64,000 bases of DNA. Origin: Sepiola atlantica. Its lineage: Eukaryota; Mollusca; Cephalopoda; Sepiida; Sepiolidae. The notes under the pieces are model-generated. The model saw only the letters and a program-made list of their open reading frames with translations. It was not told the origin of the DNA and did no database searches. A program made the position numbers and the translations under genes. Location: NCBI GenBank assembly GCA_963556195.1, contig CAUVYP010000262.1, positions 992,001 to 1,056,000 on the forward strand. Direction: 5' to 3'. Below are positions 38,299 to 50,574 of this stretch, piece by piece (within the stretch, counting starts at the first letter, position 1; each line of letters opens with the position of its first letter).

Positions 38299-39785
38299 TT
38301 AGCGCGTTTTAAAGTTGATATCGCTTTTGTTTACAACTTCCACATTTATTCGAATTGTGCAACGAAACTTTGACGACAACCGCGGAGACACATTTGCTAC
38401 TGAAGTACCAAGTTTCAGAAGTGCAGCTCTTGTACTGCCGGAGATATGTCGATACAAACTGAATACGCAAAACATCAACAAAATTTAGCGCGTTTTAAAG
38501 TTGATATCGCTTTTGTTTATAACTTCCACATTAATTCGAATTGTGCAACGAAACTTTGCAGACAGTCGCGGATAGGCGTTTTCTACTGAAGTACCAAGTT
38601 TCCGAAGTGCAGCTCTTGCACTGCCGGAGATATGTCGATACAAACTGAATACGCAAAACATCAACAAAATTTAGCGCGTTTTAAAGTTGATATCGCTTTT
38701 GTTTATAACTTCCACATTTAATCGAATTTTCCAATGAAACTCTGCAGACAGTCGCGGTAGGCCTTTTCTACTGAAGTACCAAGTTTCAGAAGTGCAGCTC
38801 TTGTACTGACGGAGATATGTCGATACAAAGTTAATACGCAAAACATCAACAAAATTTAGCGAGTTTTAAAGTTGATATCGCTTTTGTTTATAACTTCCAC
38901 ATTTATTCGAATTGTGCAACGAAACATTGCAGACAGTCGCGGATAGGCCTTTTCTACTGAAGTACCAAGTTTCAGAAGTGCAGCTCTAGTACTGCCGGAG
39001 ATATGTCGATACAAACTGAATACGCAAAACATCAACAAAATTTAGCGCGTTTTAAAATTGATATCGCTTTTGTTTATAACTTCCACATTTAGTCGAATTG
39101 TGCAACGAAACTTTGCAGACAGTCGCGGATAGGCCTTTTCTACTGAAGTACCAAGTTTCAGAAGTGCATAGGTTGTACTGCCGGAGATATGTCGATACAA
39201 ACTTAATACGCAAAACATCAACACAATTTAGCGCGTTTTAAAGTTGATATCGCTTTTGTTTATAACTTCCACATTTATTCGAATTGTGCGAGGAAACTTT
39301 GCAGACAGTCGCGGTGACACATTTTCTACTGAAGTACCAAGTTTTAGAAGTGCAGCCTTTGTACTGCCGGAGATATGTCGATACAAACTGAATACGCAAA
39401 ACATCAACAAAATTTAGCGCGTTTTAAAGTTGATATCGCTTTTGTTTATAACTTCCACATTTATTCGAATTGTGCAACGAAACTTTGCAGACAGTCGCGC
39501 ATAGGCCTTTTCTACTGAAGTACCAAGTTTAAAAAGTGCAGCTCCAGTACTGCCGGAGATATATCGATACAAACTGAATACGCAAAACATCAACAAAATT
39601 TAGCGCGTTTTAAAGTTGATATCGCTTTTGTTTATAACTTCCACATTTATTCGAATTGTGCAACGAAACTTTCCAGACTATCGCGGATAGGCCTTTGCTA
39701 CTGAAGTACACAGTTTCAGAAGTGCAGCTCTAGTACTGCCGGAGATATGTCGATACAAACTGAATACGCAAAACATCAACAAAAT
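38299..39785. repeat. Eight monomers, transition
   Basis: This includes a 185-bp CTCTGCAG monomer at 38671, a TAGCGAG monomer at 38856, a TAGTCG monomer at 39042 with the private variant gtgcataggttg, and a GTGCGAGG, GGTGACAC monomer at 39228. The order resembles 33468-34394. Confidence 0.87.
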
Positions 39786-40157
39786 TTAGCGCGTTTTAAA
39801 GTTGATATCGCTTGTGTTTATAACTTCAACATTTATTCGAATTGTGCAACGAAACTTTGCAGACAACCGCGGAGACACATTTTCCACTGAAGTACCAAGT
39901 TTCAGAAGTGCAGCTTTTGCACTGCCGGAGATATGTCGATACAAACTGAATACGCAAAACATCAACAAAATTAAGCGCGTTTTAAAGTTGATATCGCTTT
40001 TGTTTATAACTTCCACATTTATTCGAATTGTGCAACGAAACTTTGCAGACAGTCGCGGAGACACATTTTCTACTGAAGTACCAAGTTTCAGAAGTGCAGC
40101 TCTTGTACTGCCGGAGATATGTCGATACAAACTGAATACGCAAAACATCAACAAAAT

Positions 40158-42018
40158 TTAGCGCGTTTTAAAGTTGATATCGCTTTTGTTTATAACTTCC
40201 ACATTTATTTGAATTGTGCAACGAAAGTTTGCAGACAGTCTTGGATATGCCTTTTCCACTGAAGTACCAAGTTTCAGTAGTGCAGCTCTTGTACTGCCGG
40301 AGATATGTCTATACAAACTGAATACGCAAAACATCAACAAAATTTAGCGCGTTTTAAAGTTGATATCGCTTTTGTTTATAACTTCCACATTTATTCGAAT
40401 TGTGCCACGAAACTTTGCAGACAGTCGCGGAGACACATGTTCTACTGAAGTACCAAGTTTCAGAAGTGCAGCTCTTGTACTGCCGGAGATATGTCGATAC
40501 AAACTTAATACGCAAAACATCAACAAAATTTAGCGCGTTTTAAAGTTGATATCGCTTTTGATTATAACTTCCACATTTATTCGAATTGTGCAACGAAACT
40601 TTGCAGACAGTCGCGGATAGGCCTTTTCAACTGACGTACAAAGTTTCAGAAGTGCAGCTTTTGTACTGCCGGAGATATGTCGATACAAACTGAATACGCA
40701 AAACATCAACAAAATTTAGCGCGTTTTAAAGTTGATATCGCTTTTGTTTATAACTTCCACATTTATTCGAATTGTGCAACGAAATTTTTAATACAGTCGC
40801 GGAGACACGTTTTCTACTGAAGTACCAAGTTTCAGAAGTGCAGCTCTCGTACTGCCGGAGATATGTCGATACAAACTGAATACGCAAAACATCAACAAAA
40901 TTTAGCGCGTTGTAAAGTTGATATCGCTTTTGTTTATAACTTCCACATTTATTCGAATTGTGCAACGAAACGTTGCAGACAGTTTCGGATATGCCTTTTC
41001 TACTTAAGTACCAAGTTTCAGAAGTGCAGCTCTTGTACTGCCGGAGATATGTCGATACAAACTGAATACGCAAAACATCAACAAAATTTAGCGCGTTTTA
41101 AAGTTGATATCGCTTTTGTTTATAACTTCCACATTTATTTGAATTGTGCAACGAAACTTTGCAGACAGTCTTGGATATGCCTTTTCCACTGAAGTACCAA
41201 GTTTTAGTAGTGCAGCTCTTGTACTGCCGGAGATATGTCTATACAAACTGAATACGCAAAACATCAACAAAATTTAGCGCGTTTTAAAGTTGATATCGCT
41301 TTTGTTTATAACTTCCACATTTATTCGAATTGTGCCACGAAACTTTGCAGACAGTCGCGGAGACACATGTTCTACTGAAGTACCAAGTTTCAGAAGTGCA
41401 GCTCTTGTACTGCCGGAGATATGTCGATACAAACTTAATACGCAAAACATCAACAAAATTTAGCGCGTTTTAAAGTTGATATCGCTTTTGATTATAACTT
41501 CCACATTTATTCGAATTGTGCAACGAAACTTTGCAGACAGTCGCGGATAGGCCTTTTCAACTGCAGTACAAAGTTTCAGAAGTGCAGCTTTTGTACTGCC
41601 GGAGATATGTCGATACAAACTGAATACGCAAAACATCAACAAAATTTAGCGCGTTTTAAAGTTGATATCGCTTTTGTTTATAACTTCCACATTTATTCGA
41701 ATTGTGCAACGAAACTTTGAATACAGTCGCGGAGACACGTTTTACTACTGAAGTACCAAGTTTCAGAAGTGCAGCTCTCGTACTGCCGGAGATATGTCGA
41801 TACAAACTGAATACGCAAAACATCAACAAAATTTAGCGCGTTGTAAAGTTGATATCGCTTTTGTTTATAACTTCCACATTTATTCGAATTGTGCAACGAA
41901 ACGTTGCAGACAGTTTCGGATATGCCTTTTCTACTTAAGTACCAAGTTTCAGAAGTGCAGCTCTTGTACTGCCGGAGATATGTCGATACAAACTGAATAC
42001 GCAAAACATCAACAAAAT
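40158..42018. repeat. Two tandem 930-bp five-monomer units in S1
   Basis: Unit order: TTTGAATTG with CAGTCTTGGATATGCC; gccacgaaac with CACATGTTC; GATTATAAC with gtacaaag; a sequence ending in AATACAGTCGCGG with ctctcgtactg; GTTGTAAAG with CAGTTTCGGATATGCC. The second unit (41088-42018) has one inserted base in its fourth monomer (CGTTTTACTACTG). The same pair of units occurs in S2 at 44251-46110; S3 has 47599-49272 with the last monomer replaced. Confidence 0.95.
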
Positions 42019-42762
42019 TTAGCGCGTTTTAAAGTTGATATCGCTTTTGTTTATAACTTCCACATTTATTCGAATTGTGCAACGAAACTTTGCGGACAAC
42101 CGCGGAGACACATTTCCTACTGAAGTACTAAGTTTCAGAAGTGCAGCTCTTGTACTGCCGGAGATATATCGATACAAACTGAATACGCCAAACATCAACA
42201 AAATTTAGCGCGTTTTAAAGTTGATATCGCTTTTGTTTATAACTTCCACATTTATTCGAATTGTGCAACGAAACTTTGCAGACAGTCGCGGATAGGCCTT
42301 TTCTAGTGAAGTACCAAGTTTTAGAAGTGCAGCTCCAGTACTGCGGGAGATATGTCGATACAAACTGAATACGCAAAACATCAACAAAATTTAGCGCGTT
42401 TTAAAGTTGATATCGCTTTTGTTTATAACTTCCACATTTATTCGAATTGTGCAACGAAACTTTGCAGACAGTCGCGGATAGGCCTTTTCTACTGAAGTAC
42501 CAAGTTTCAGAAGTGCAGCGGTTGTACTGCCGGAGATATGTCGATACAAACTGAATACGCAAAACATCAACACAATTTAGCGCGTTTTAAAGTTGATATC
42601 GCTTTTGTTTACAACTTCCACATTTATTCGAATTGTGCAACGAAACTTTGCAGACAGTCGCGGAGACAAGTTTTCTACTGAAGTACCAAGTTTCAGAAGT
42701 GCAGCTCTTGTACTGCGCGAGATATGTCGATACAAACTTAATACGCAAAACATCAACAAAAT
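42019..42762. repeat. 744-bp segment present in S1, absent from S2
   Basis: Four monomers: TTTCCTACTG with gccaaacatc; ttctagtgaag with ctccagtactgcggg; GATAGGCC with gcggttg; TTTACAAC with GACAAG and tgcgcgag. The same four appear at 50575-51318, in the same order and before the same right-hand neighbour, so the segment either was lost from S2 or moved as a unit. Confidence 0.92.
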
Positions 42763-43878
42763 TTAGCGCGTTTTAAAGTTGATATCGCTTTTGATTATAT
42801 CTTCCACATTTATTCGAATTGTGCAAGGAAACTTTGCAGACAGTCGCGGAGAGGCCTTTTCTACTGAAGTACTAAGTTTCAGAAGTGCAGCTGTTGTACT
42901 GCCGGAGATATGTCGATACAAACTGAATACGCAAAACATCAAAAAAATTTAGAACGTTTTAAAGTTGATATCGCTTTTGTTTATAACTTCCACATTTATT
43001 CGAATTGTGCAACGAAACTTTGCAGACAGTCGCGGATAGGCCGTTACTACTGAAGTACCAAGTTTCAGAAGTGCAGCTTTTGTAGTGCCGTGGATATGTC
43101 GATACAAACTTAATACGAAAAACATCAACAAAATTTAGCGCGTTTTAAAGTTGATATCGCTTTTGATTATAACTTCCACATTTATTCGAATTGTGCAACG
43201 AAACTTTGCAGATAGTCGCGGATAGGCCTTTTCTACTGAAGTACCAAGTTTCAGAAGTGCACCGGTTGTACTGCCGGAGATATGTCGATACAAACAAAAT
43301 ACGCAAAACATCAACAAAATTTAGCGCGTTTTAAAGTTGATATCGCTTTTGTTTATAACTTCCACATTTATTCGAATTGTGCAACGAAACTTTGAATACA
43401 GTCGCGGAGACACGTTTTCTACTGAAGTACCAAGTTTCAGAAGTGCAGCTCTTGTACTGCCGGAGATATGTCGATACAAACTGAATACGCAAAACATCAA
43501 CAAAATTTAGCGCGTTGTAAAGTTGATATCGCTTTTGTTTATAACTTCCACATTTATTCGCATTGTGCAACGAAACTTTGCAGACAGTCGCGGACACACA
43601 TTTTCTACTGAAGTACCAAGTTTCAGAAGTGCAGCTCTTGTACTGCCGGAGATATGTCGATACAAACTGAATACGCAAAACCTCAACACAATTTAGCGCG
43701 TTTTAAAGTTGATATCGCTTTTGTTTATAACTTCCACATTTATTCGAATTGTGCAACGAAACTTTGCGGACAACCGCGGAGACACATTTTCTACTGAAGT
43801 ACCAAGTTTCAGAAGTGCAGCTCTAGTACTGCCGGAGATATGTCGATACAAACTGAATACGCAAAACATCAACAAAAT

Positions 43879-46800
43879 TTAGCGCGTTTTAAAGTTGATA
43901 TCGCTTGTGTTTATAACTTCCACATTTATTCGAATTGTGCAACGAAACTTTGCAGACAACCGCGGAGACACATTTTCCACTGAAGTACCAAGTTTCAGAA
44001 GTGCAGCTTTTGCACTGCCGGAGATATGTCGATACAAACTGAATACGCAAAACATCAACAAAATTAAGCGCGTTTTAAAGTTGATATCGCTTTTGTTTAT
44101 AACTTCCACATTTATTCGAATTGTGCAACGAAACTTTGCAGACAGTCGCGGAGACACATTTTCTACTGAAGTACCAAGTTTCAGAAGTGCAGCTCTTGTA
44201 CTGCCGGAGATATGTCGATACAAACTGAATACGCAAAACATCAACAAAATTTAGCGCGTTTTAAAGTTGATATCGCTTTTGTTTATAACTTCCACATTTA
44301 TTTGAATTGTGCAACGAAACTTTGCAGACAGTCTTGGATATGCCTTTTCCACTGAAGTACCAAGTTTCAGTAGTGCAGCTCTTGTACTGCCGGAGATATG
44401 TCTATACAAACTGAATACGCAAAACATCAACAAAATTTAGCGCGTTTTAAAGTTGATATCGCTTTTGTTTATAACTTCCACATTTATTCGAATTGTGCCA
44501 CGAAACTTTGCAGACAGTCGCGGAGACACATGTTCTACTGAAGTACCAAGTTTCAGAAGTGCAGCTCTTGTACTGCCGGAGATATGTCGATACAAACTTA
44601 ATACGCAAAACATCAACAAAATTTTGCGCGTTTTAAAGTTGATATCGCTTTTGATTATAACTTCCACATTTATTCGAATTGTGCGACGAAACTTTGCAGA
44701 CAGTCGCGGATAGGCCTTTTCAACTGACGTACAAAGTTTCAGAAGTGCAGCTTTTGTACTGCCGGAGATATGTCGATACAAACTGAATACGCAAAACATC
44801 AACAAAATTTAGCGCGTTTTAAAGTTGATATCGCTTTTGTTTATAACTTCCACATTTATTCGAATTGTGCAACGAAACTTTGAATACAGTCGCGGAGACA
44901 CGTTTTCTACTGAAGTACCAAGTTTCAGAAGTGCAGCTCTCGTACTGCCGGAGATATGTCGATACAAACTGAATACGCAAAACATCAACAAAATTTAGCG
45001 CGTTGTAAAGTTGATATCGCTTTTGTTTATAACTTCCACATTTATTCGAATTGTGCAACGAAACGTTGCAGACAGTTTCGGATATGCCTTTTCTACTTAA
45101 GTACCAAGTTTCAGAAGTGCAGCTCTTGTACTGCCGGAGATATGTCGATACAAACTGAATACGCAAAACATCAACAAAATTTAGCGCGTTTTAAAGTTGA
45201 TATCGCTTTTGTTTATAACTTCCACATTTATTTGAATTGTGCAACGAAACTTTGCAGACAGTCTTGGATATGCCTTTTCCACTGAAGTACCAAGTTTCAG
45301 TATTGCAGCTCTTGTACTGCCGGAGATATGTCTATACAAACTGAATACGCAAAACATCAACAAAATTTAGCGCGTTTTAAAGTTGATATCGCTTTTGTTT
45401 ATAACTTCCACATTTATTCGAATTGTGCCACGAAACTTTGCAGACAGTCGCGGAGACACATGTTCTACTGAAGTACCAAGTTTCATAAGTGCAGCTCTTG
45501 TACTGCCGGAGATATGTCGATACAAACTTAATACGCAAAACATCAACAAAATTTAGCGCGTTTGAAAGTTGATATCGCTTTTGATTATAACTTCCACATT
45601 TATTCGAATTGTGCAACGAAACTTTGCAGACAGTCGCGGATAGGCCTTTTCAACTGACGTACAAAGTTTCAGAAGTGCAGCTTTAATACTGCCGGAGATA
45701 TGTCGATACAAACTGAATACGCAAAACATCAACAAAATTTAGCGCGTTTTAAAGTTGATATCGCTTTTGTTTATAACTTCCACATTTATTCGAATTGTGC
45801 AACGAAACGTTGAATACAGTCGCGGAGACACGTTTTCTACTGAAGTACCAAGTTTCAGAAGTGCAGCTCTCGTACTGCCGGAGATATGTCGATACAAACT
45901 GAATACGCAAAACATCAACAAAATTTAGCGCGTTGTAAAGTTGATATCGCTTTTGTTTATAACTTCCACATTTATTCGAATTGGGCAACGAAACGTTGCA
46001 GACAGTTTCGGATATGCCTTTTCTACTTAAGTACCAAGTTTCAGAAGTGCAGCTCTTGTACTGCCGGAGATATGTCGATACAAACTGAATACGCAAAACA
46101 TCAACAAAATTTAGCGCGTTTTAAAGTTGATATCGCTTTTGATTATATCTTCCACATTTATTCGAATTGTGCAAGGAAACTTTGCAGACAGTCGCGGAGA
46201 GGCCTTTTCTACTGAAGTACTAAGTTTCAGAAGTGCAGCTGTTGTACTGCCGGAGATATGTCGATACAAACTGAATACGCAAAACATCAAAAAAATTTAG
46301 AACGTTTTAAAGTTGATATCGCTTTTGTTTATAACTTCCACATTTATTCGAATTGTGCAACGAAACTTTGCAGACAGTCGCGGATAGGCCGTTACTACTG
46401 AAGTACCAAGTTTCAGAAGTGCAGCTTTTGTAGTGCCGTGGATATGTCGATACAAACTTAATACGAAAAACATCAACAAAATTTAGCGCGTTTTAAAGTT
46501 GATATCGCTTTTGATTATAACTTCCACATTTATTCGAATTGTGCAACGAACCTTTGCAGATAGTCGCGGATAGGCCTTTTCTACTGAAGTACCAAGTTTC
46601 AGAAGTGCAGCGGTTGTACTGCCGGAGATATGTCGATACAAACAAAATACGCAAAACATCAACAAAATTTAGCGCGTTTTAAAGTTGATATCGCTTTTGT
46701 TTATAACTTCCACATTTATTCGAATTGTGCAACGAAACTTTGAATACAGTCGCGGAGACACGTTTTCTACTGAAGTACCAAGTTTCAGAAGTGCAGCTCT

Positions 46801-47226
46801 TGTACTGCCGGAGATATGTCAATACAAACTGAATACGCAAAACATCAACAAAATTTAGCGCGTTGTAAAGTTGATATCGCTTTTGTTTATAACTTCCACA
46901 TTTATTCGCATTGTGCAACGAAACTTTGCAGACAGTCGCGGACACACATTTTCTACTGAAGTACCAAGTTTCAGAAGTGCAGCTCTTGTACTGCCGGAGA
47001 TATGTCGATACAAACTGAATACGCAAAACATCAACACAATTTAGCGCGTTTTAAAGTTGATATCGCTTTTGTTTATAACTTCCACATTTATTCGAATTGT
47101 GCAACGAAACTTTGCGGACAACCGCGGAGACACATTTTCTACTGAAGTACCAAGTTTCAGAAGTGCAGCTCTAGTACTGCCGGAGATATGTCGATACAAA
47201 CTGAATACGCAAAACATCAACAAAAT
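43879..47226. repeat. HOR block S2 (18 monomers, 3348 bp)
   Basis: This corresponds to S1 at an offset of 4093 bp up to 46110, then at 3348 bp. Two tandem five-monomer units lie at 44251 and 45181. The second half (46111-47226) repeats 42763-43878. The anchors at 44065 (TAAGCG) and 44623 (TTTGCGCG) are altered in ways that lengthen the open frames. Confidence 0.94.
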
Positions 47227-49272
47227 TTAGCGCGTTTTAAAGTTGATATCGCTTGTGTTTATAACTTCCACATTTATTCGAATTGTGCAACGAAACTTTG
47301 CAGACAACCGCGGAGACACATTTTCCACTGAAGTACCAAGTTTCAGAAGTGCAGCTTTTGCACTGCCGGAGATATGTCGATACAAACTGAATACGCAAAA
47401 CATCAACAAAATTAAGCGCGTTTTAAAGTTGATATCGCTTTTGTTTATAACTTCCACATTTATTCGAATTGTGCAACGAAACTTTGCAGACAGTCGCGGA
47501 GACACATTTTCTACTGAAGTACCAAGTTTCAGAAGTGCAGCTGTTGTACTGCCGGAGATATGTCGATACAAACTGAATACGCAAAACATCAACAAAATTT
47601 AGCGCGTTTTAAAGTTGATATCGCTTTTGTTTATAACTTCCACATTTATTTGAATTGTGCAACGAAACTTTGCAGACAGTCTTGGATATGCCTTTTCCAC
47701 TGAAGTACCAAGTTTCAGTAGTGCAGCTCTTGTACTGCCGGAGATATGTCTATACAAACTGAATACGCAAAACATCAACAAAATTTAGCGCGTTTTAAAG
47801 TTGATATCGCTTTTGTTTATAACTTCCACATTTATTCGAATTGTGCCACGAAACTTTGCAGACAGTCGCGGAGACACATGTTCTACTGAAGTACCAAGTT
47901 TCAGAAGTGCAGCTCTTGTACTGCCGGAGATATGTCGATACAAACTTAATACGCAAAACATCAACAAAATTTAGCGCGTTTTAAAGTTGATATCGCTTTT
48001 GATTATAACTTCCACATTTATTCGAATTGTGCGACGAAACTTTGCAGACAGTCGCGGATAGGCCTTTTCAACTGACGTACAAAGTTTCAGAAGTGCAGCT
48101 TTTGTACTGCCGGAGATATGTCGATACAAACTGAATACGCAAAACATCAACAAAATTTAGCGCGTTTTAAAGTTGATATCGCTTTTGTTTATAACTTCCA
48201 CATTTATTCGAATTGTGCAACGAAACTTTGAATACAGTCGCGGAGACACGTTTTCTACTGAAGTACCAAGTTTCAGAAGTGCAGCTCTCGTACTGCCGGA
48301 GATATGTCGATACAAACTGAATACGCAAAACATCAACAAAATTTAGCGCGTTGTAAAGTTGATATCACTTTTGTTTATAACTTCCACATTTATTCGAATT
48401 GTGCAACGAAACGTTGCAGACAGTTTCGGATATGCCTTTTCTACTTAAGTACCAAGTTTCAGAAGTGCAGCTCTTGTACTGCCGGAGATATGTCGATACA
48501 AACTGAATACGCAAAACATCAACAAAATTTAGCGCGTTTTAAAGTTGATATCGCTTTTGTTTATAACTTCCACATTTATTTGAATTGTGCAACGAAACTT
48601 TGCAGACAGTCTTGGATATGCCTTTTCCACTGAAGTACCAAGTTTCAGTAGTGCAGCTCTTGTACTGCCGGAGATATGTCTATACAAACTGAATACGCAA
48701 AACATCAACAAAATTTAGCGCGTTTTAAAGTTGATATCGCTTTTGTTTATAACTTCCACATTTATTCGAATTGTACCACGAAACTTTGCAGACAGTCGCG
48801 GAGACACATGTTATACTGAAGTACCAAGTTTCATAAGTGCAGCTCTTGTACTGCCGGAGATATGTCGATACAAACTTAATACGCAAAACATCAACAAAAT
48901 TTAGCGCGTTTGAAAGTTGATATCGCTTTTGATTATAACTTCCACATTTATTCGAATTGTGCAACGAAACTTTGCAGACAGTCGCGGATAGGCCTTTTCA
49001 ACTGACGTACAAAGTTTCAGAAGTGCAGCTTTAATACTGCCGGAGATATGTCGATACAAACTGAATACGCAAAACATCAACAAAATTTAGCGCGTTTTAA
49101 AGTTGATATCGCTTTTGTTTATAACTTCCACATTTATTCGAATTGTGCAACGAAACGTTGAATACAGTCGCGGAGACACGTTTTCTACTGAAGTACCAAG
49201 TTTCAGAAGTGCAGCTCTCGTACTGCCGGAGATATGTCGATACAAACTGAATACGCAAAACATCAACAAAAT
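47227..49272. repeat. HOR block S3 (11 monomers, incomplete)
   Basis: This repeats 43879-45924 at an offset of 3348 bp, with the same five-monomer units from 47599 and 48529. The fifth member of the second unit is replaced by a hybrid monomer at 49273, after which the S order breaks down. Confidence 0.93.
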
Positions 49273-50574
49273 TTAGCGCGTTGTAAAGTTGATATCGCTT
49301 TTGTTTATAACTTCCACATTTATTCGAATTGTGCGAGGAAACTTTGCAGACAGTCGCGGATAGGCCTTTTCTACTGAAGTCCCCAGTTTCAGAAGTGCAG
49401 CTTTTGTAGTGCCGGAGATATGTCGATACAAACTTAATACGAAAAACATCAACAAAATTTAGCGCGTTTTAAAGTTGATATCGCTTTTGATTATAACTTC
49501 CACATTTATTCGAATTGTGCAACGAAACGTTGCAGACAGTTTCGGATATGCCTTTTCTACTTAAGTACCAAGTTTCAGAAGTGCAGCTCTTGTACTGCCG
49601 GAGATATGTCGATACAAACTTAATACGCAAAACATCAACAAAATTTAGCGCGTTTTAAAGTTGATATCGCTTTTGATTATAACTTCCACATTTATTCGAA
49701 TTGTGCAACGAAACGTTGCAGACAGTTTCGGATATGCCTTTTCTACTTAAGTACCAAGTTTCAGAAGTGCAGCTCTTGTACTGCCGGAGATATGTCGATA
49801 CAAACTGAATACGCAAAACATCAACAAAATTAAGCGCGTTTTAAAGTTGATACCGCTTTTGTTTATAACTTCCACATTTATTCGAATTGTGCAACGAAAC
49901 TTTGCAGACAGTCGCGGATAGGCCTTTTCTACTGAAGTACCAAGTTTCAGAAGTGCGGCGGTTGTACTGCCGGAGATATGTCGATACAAACTGAATACGC
50001 AAAACATCAACACAATTTAGCGCGTTTTAAAGTTGATATCGCTTTTGTTTACAACTTCCACATTTATTCGAATTGTGCAACGAAACTTTGCAGACAGTCG
50101 CGGAGACAAGTTTTCTACTGAAGTACCAAGTTTCAGAAGTGCAGCTCTTGTACTGCGCGAGATATGTCGATACAAACTTAATACGCAAAACATCAACAAA
50201 ATTTAGCGCGTTTTAAAGTTGATATCGCTTTTGATTATATCTTCCACATTTATTCGAATTGTGCAAGGAAACTTTGCAGACAGTCGCGGAGAGGCCTTTT
50301 CTACTGAAGTACTAAGTTTCAGAAGTGCAGCTGTTGTACTGCCGGAGATATGTCGATACAAACTTAATACGAAAAACATCAACAAAATTTAGCGCGTTTT
50401 AAAGTTGATATCGCTTTTGATTATAACTTCCACATTTATTCGAATTGTGCAACGAAACGTTGCAGACAGTTTCGGATATGCCTTTTCTACTTAAGTACCA
50501 AGTTTCAGAAGTGCAGCTCTTGTACTGCCGGAGATATGTCGATACAAACTGAATACGCAAAACATCAACAAAAT
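49273..50574. repeat. Seven-monomer mosaic of S-type fragments
   Basis: Monomer 49273 joins a GTTGTAAAG start (like 45925) to a GTGCGAGG body and a tttgtagtgccg end (like 42949). Monomers 49459, 49645 and 50389 join a GATTATAAC start (like 43135) to a CGTTGCAGACAGTTTCGG body (like 40902) and are almost identical to one another. Monomer 50203 starts like 42763 and ends like 42949. 49831 and 50017 match 42391 and 42577. At least three kinds of crossover are visible in 1.3 kb. Confidence 0.88.

Larger units (their letters stand above)
39786..43878. repeat. HOR block S1 (22 monomers, 4093 bp)
   Basis: Composition: two monomers (39786, 39972; the second starts TAAGCG), two tandem five-monomer units (40158-42018), four monomers found otherwise only near 50 kb (42019-42762), and six monomers (42763-43878). 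S2 repeats everything except the four-monomer segment, which accounts for the length difference of 745 bp together with one extra base in 41646. Confidence 0.94.
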
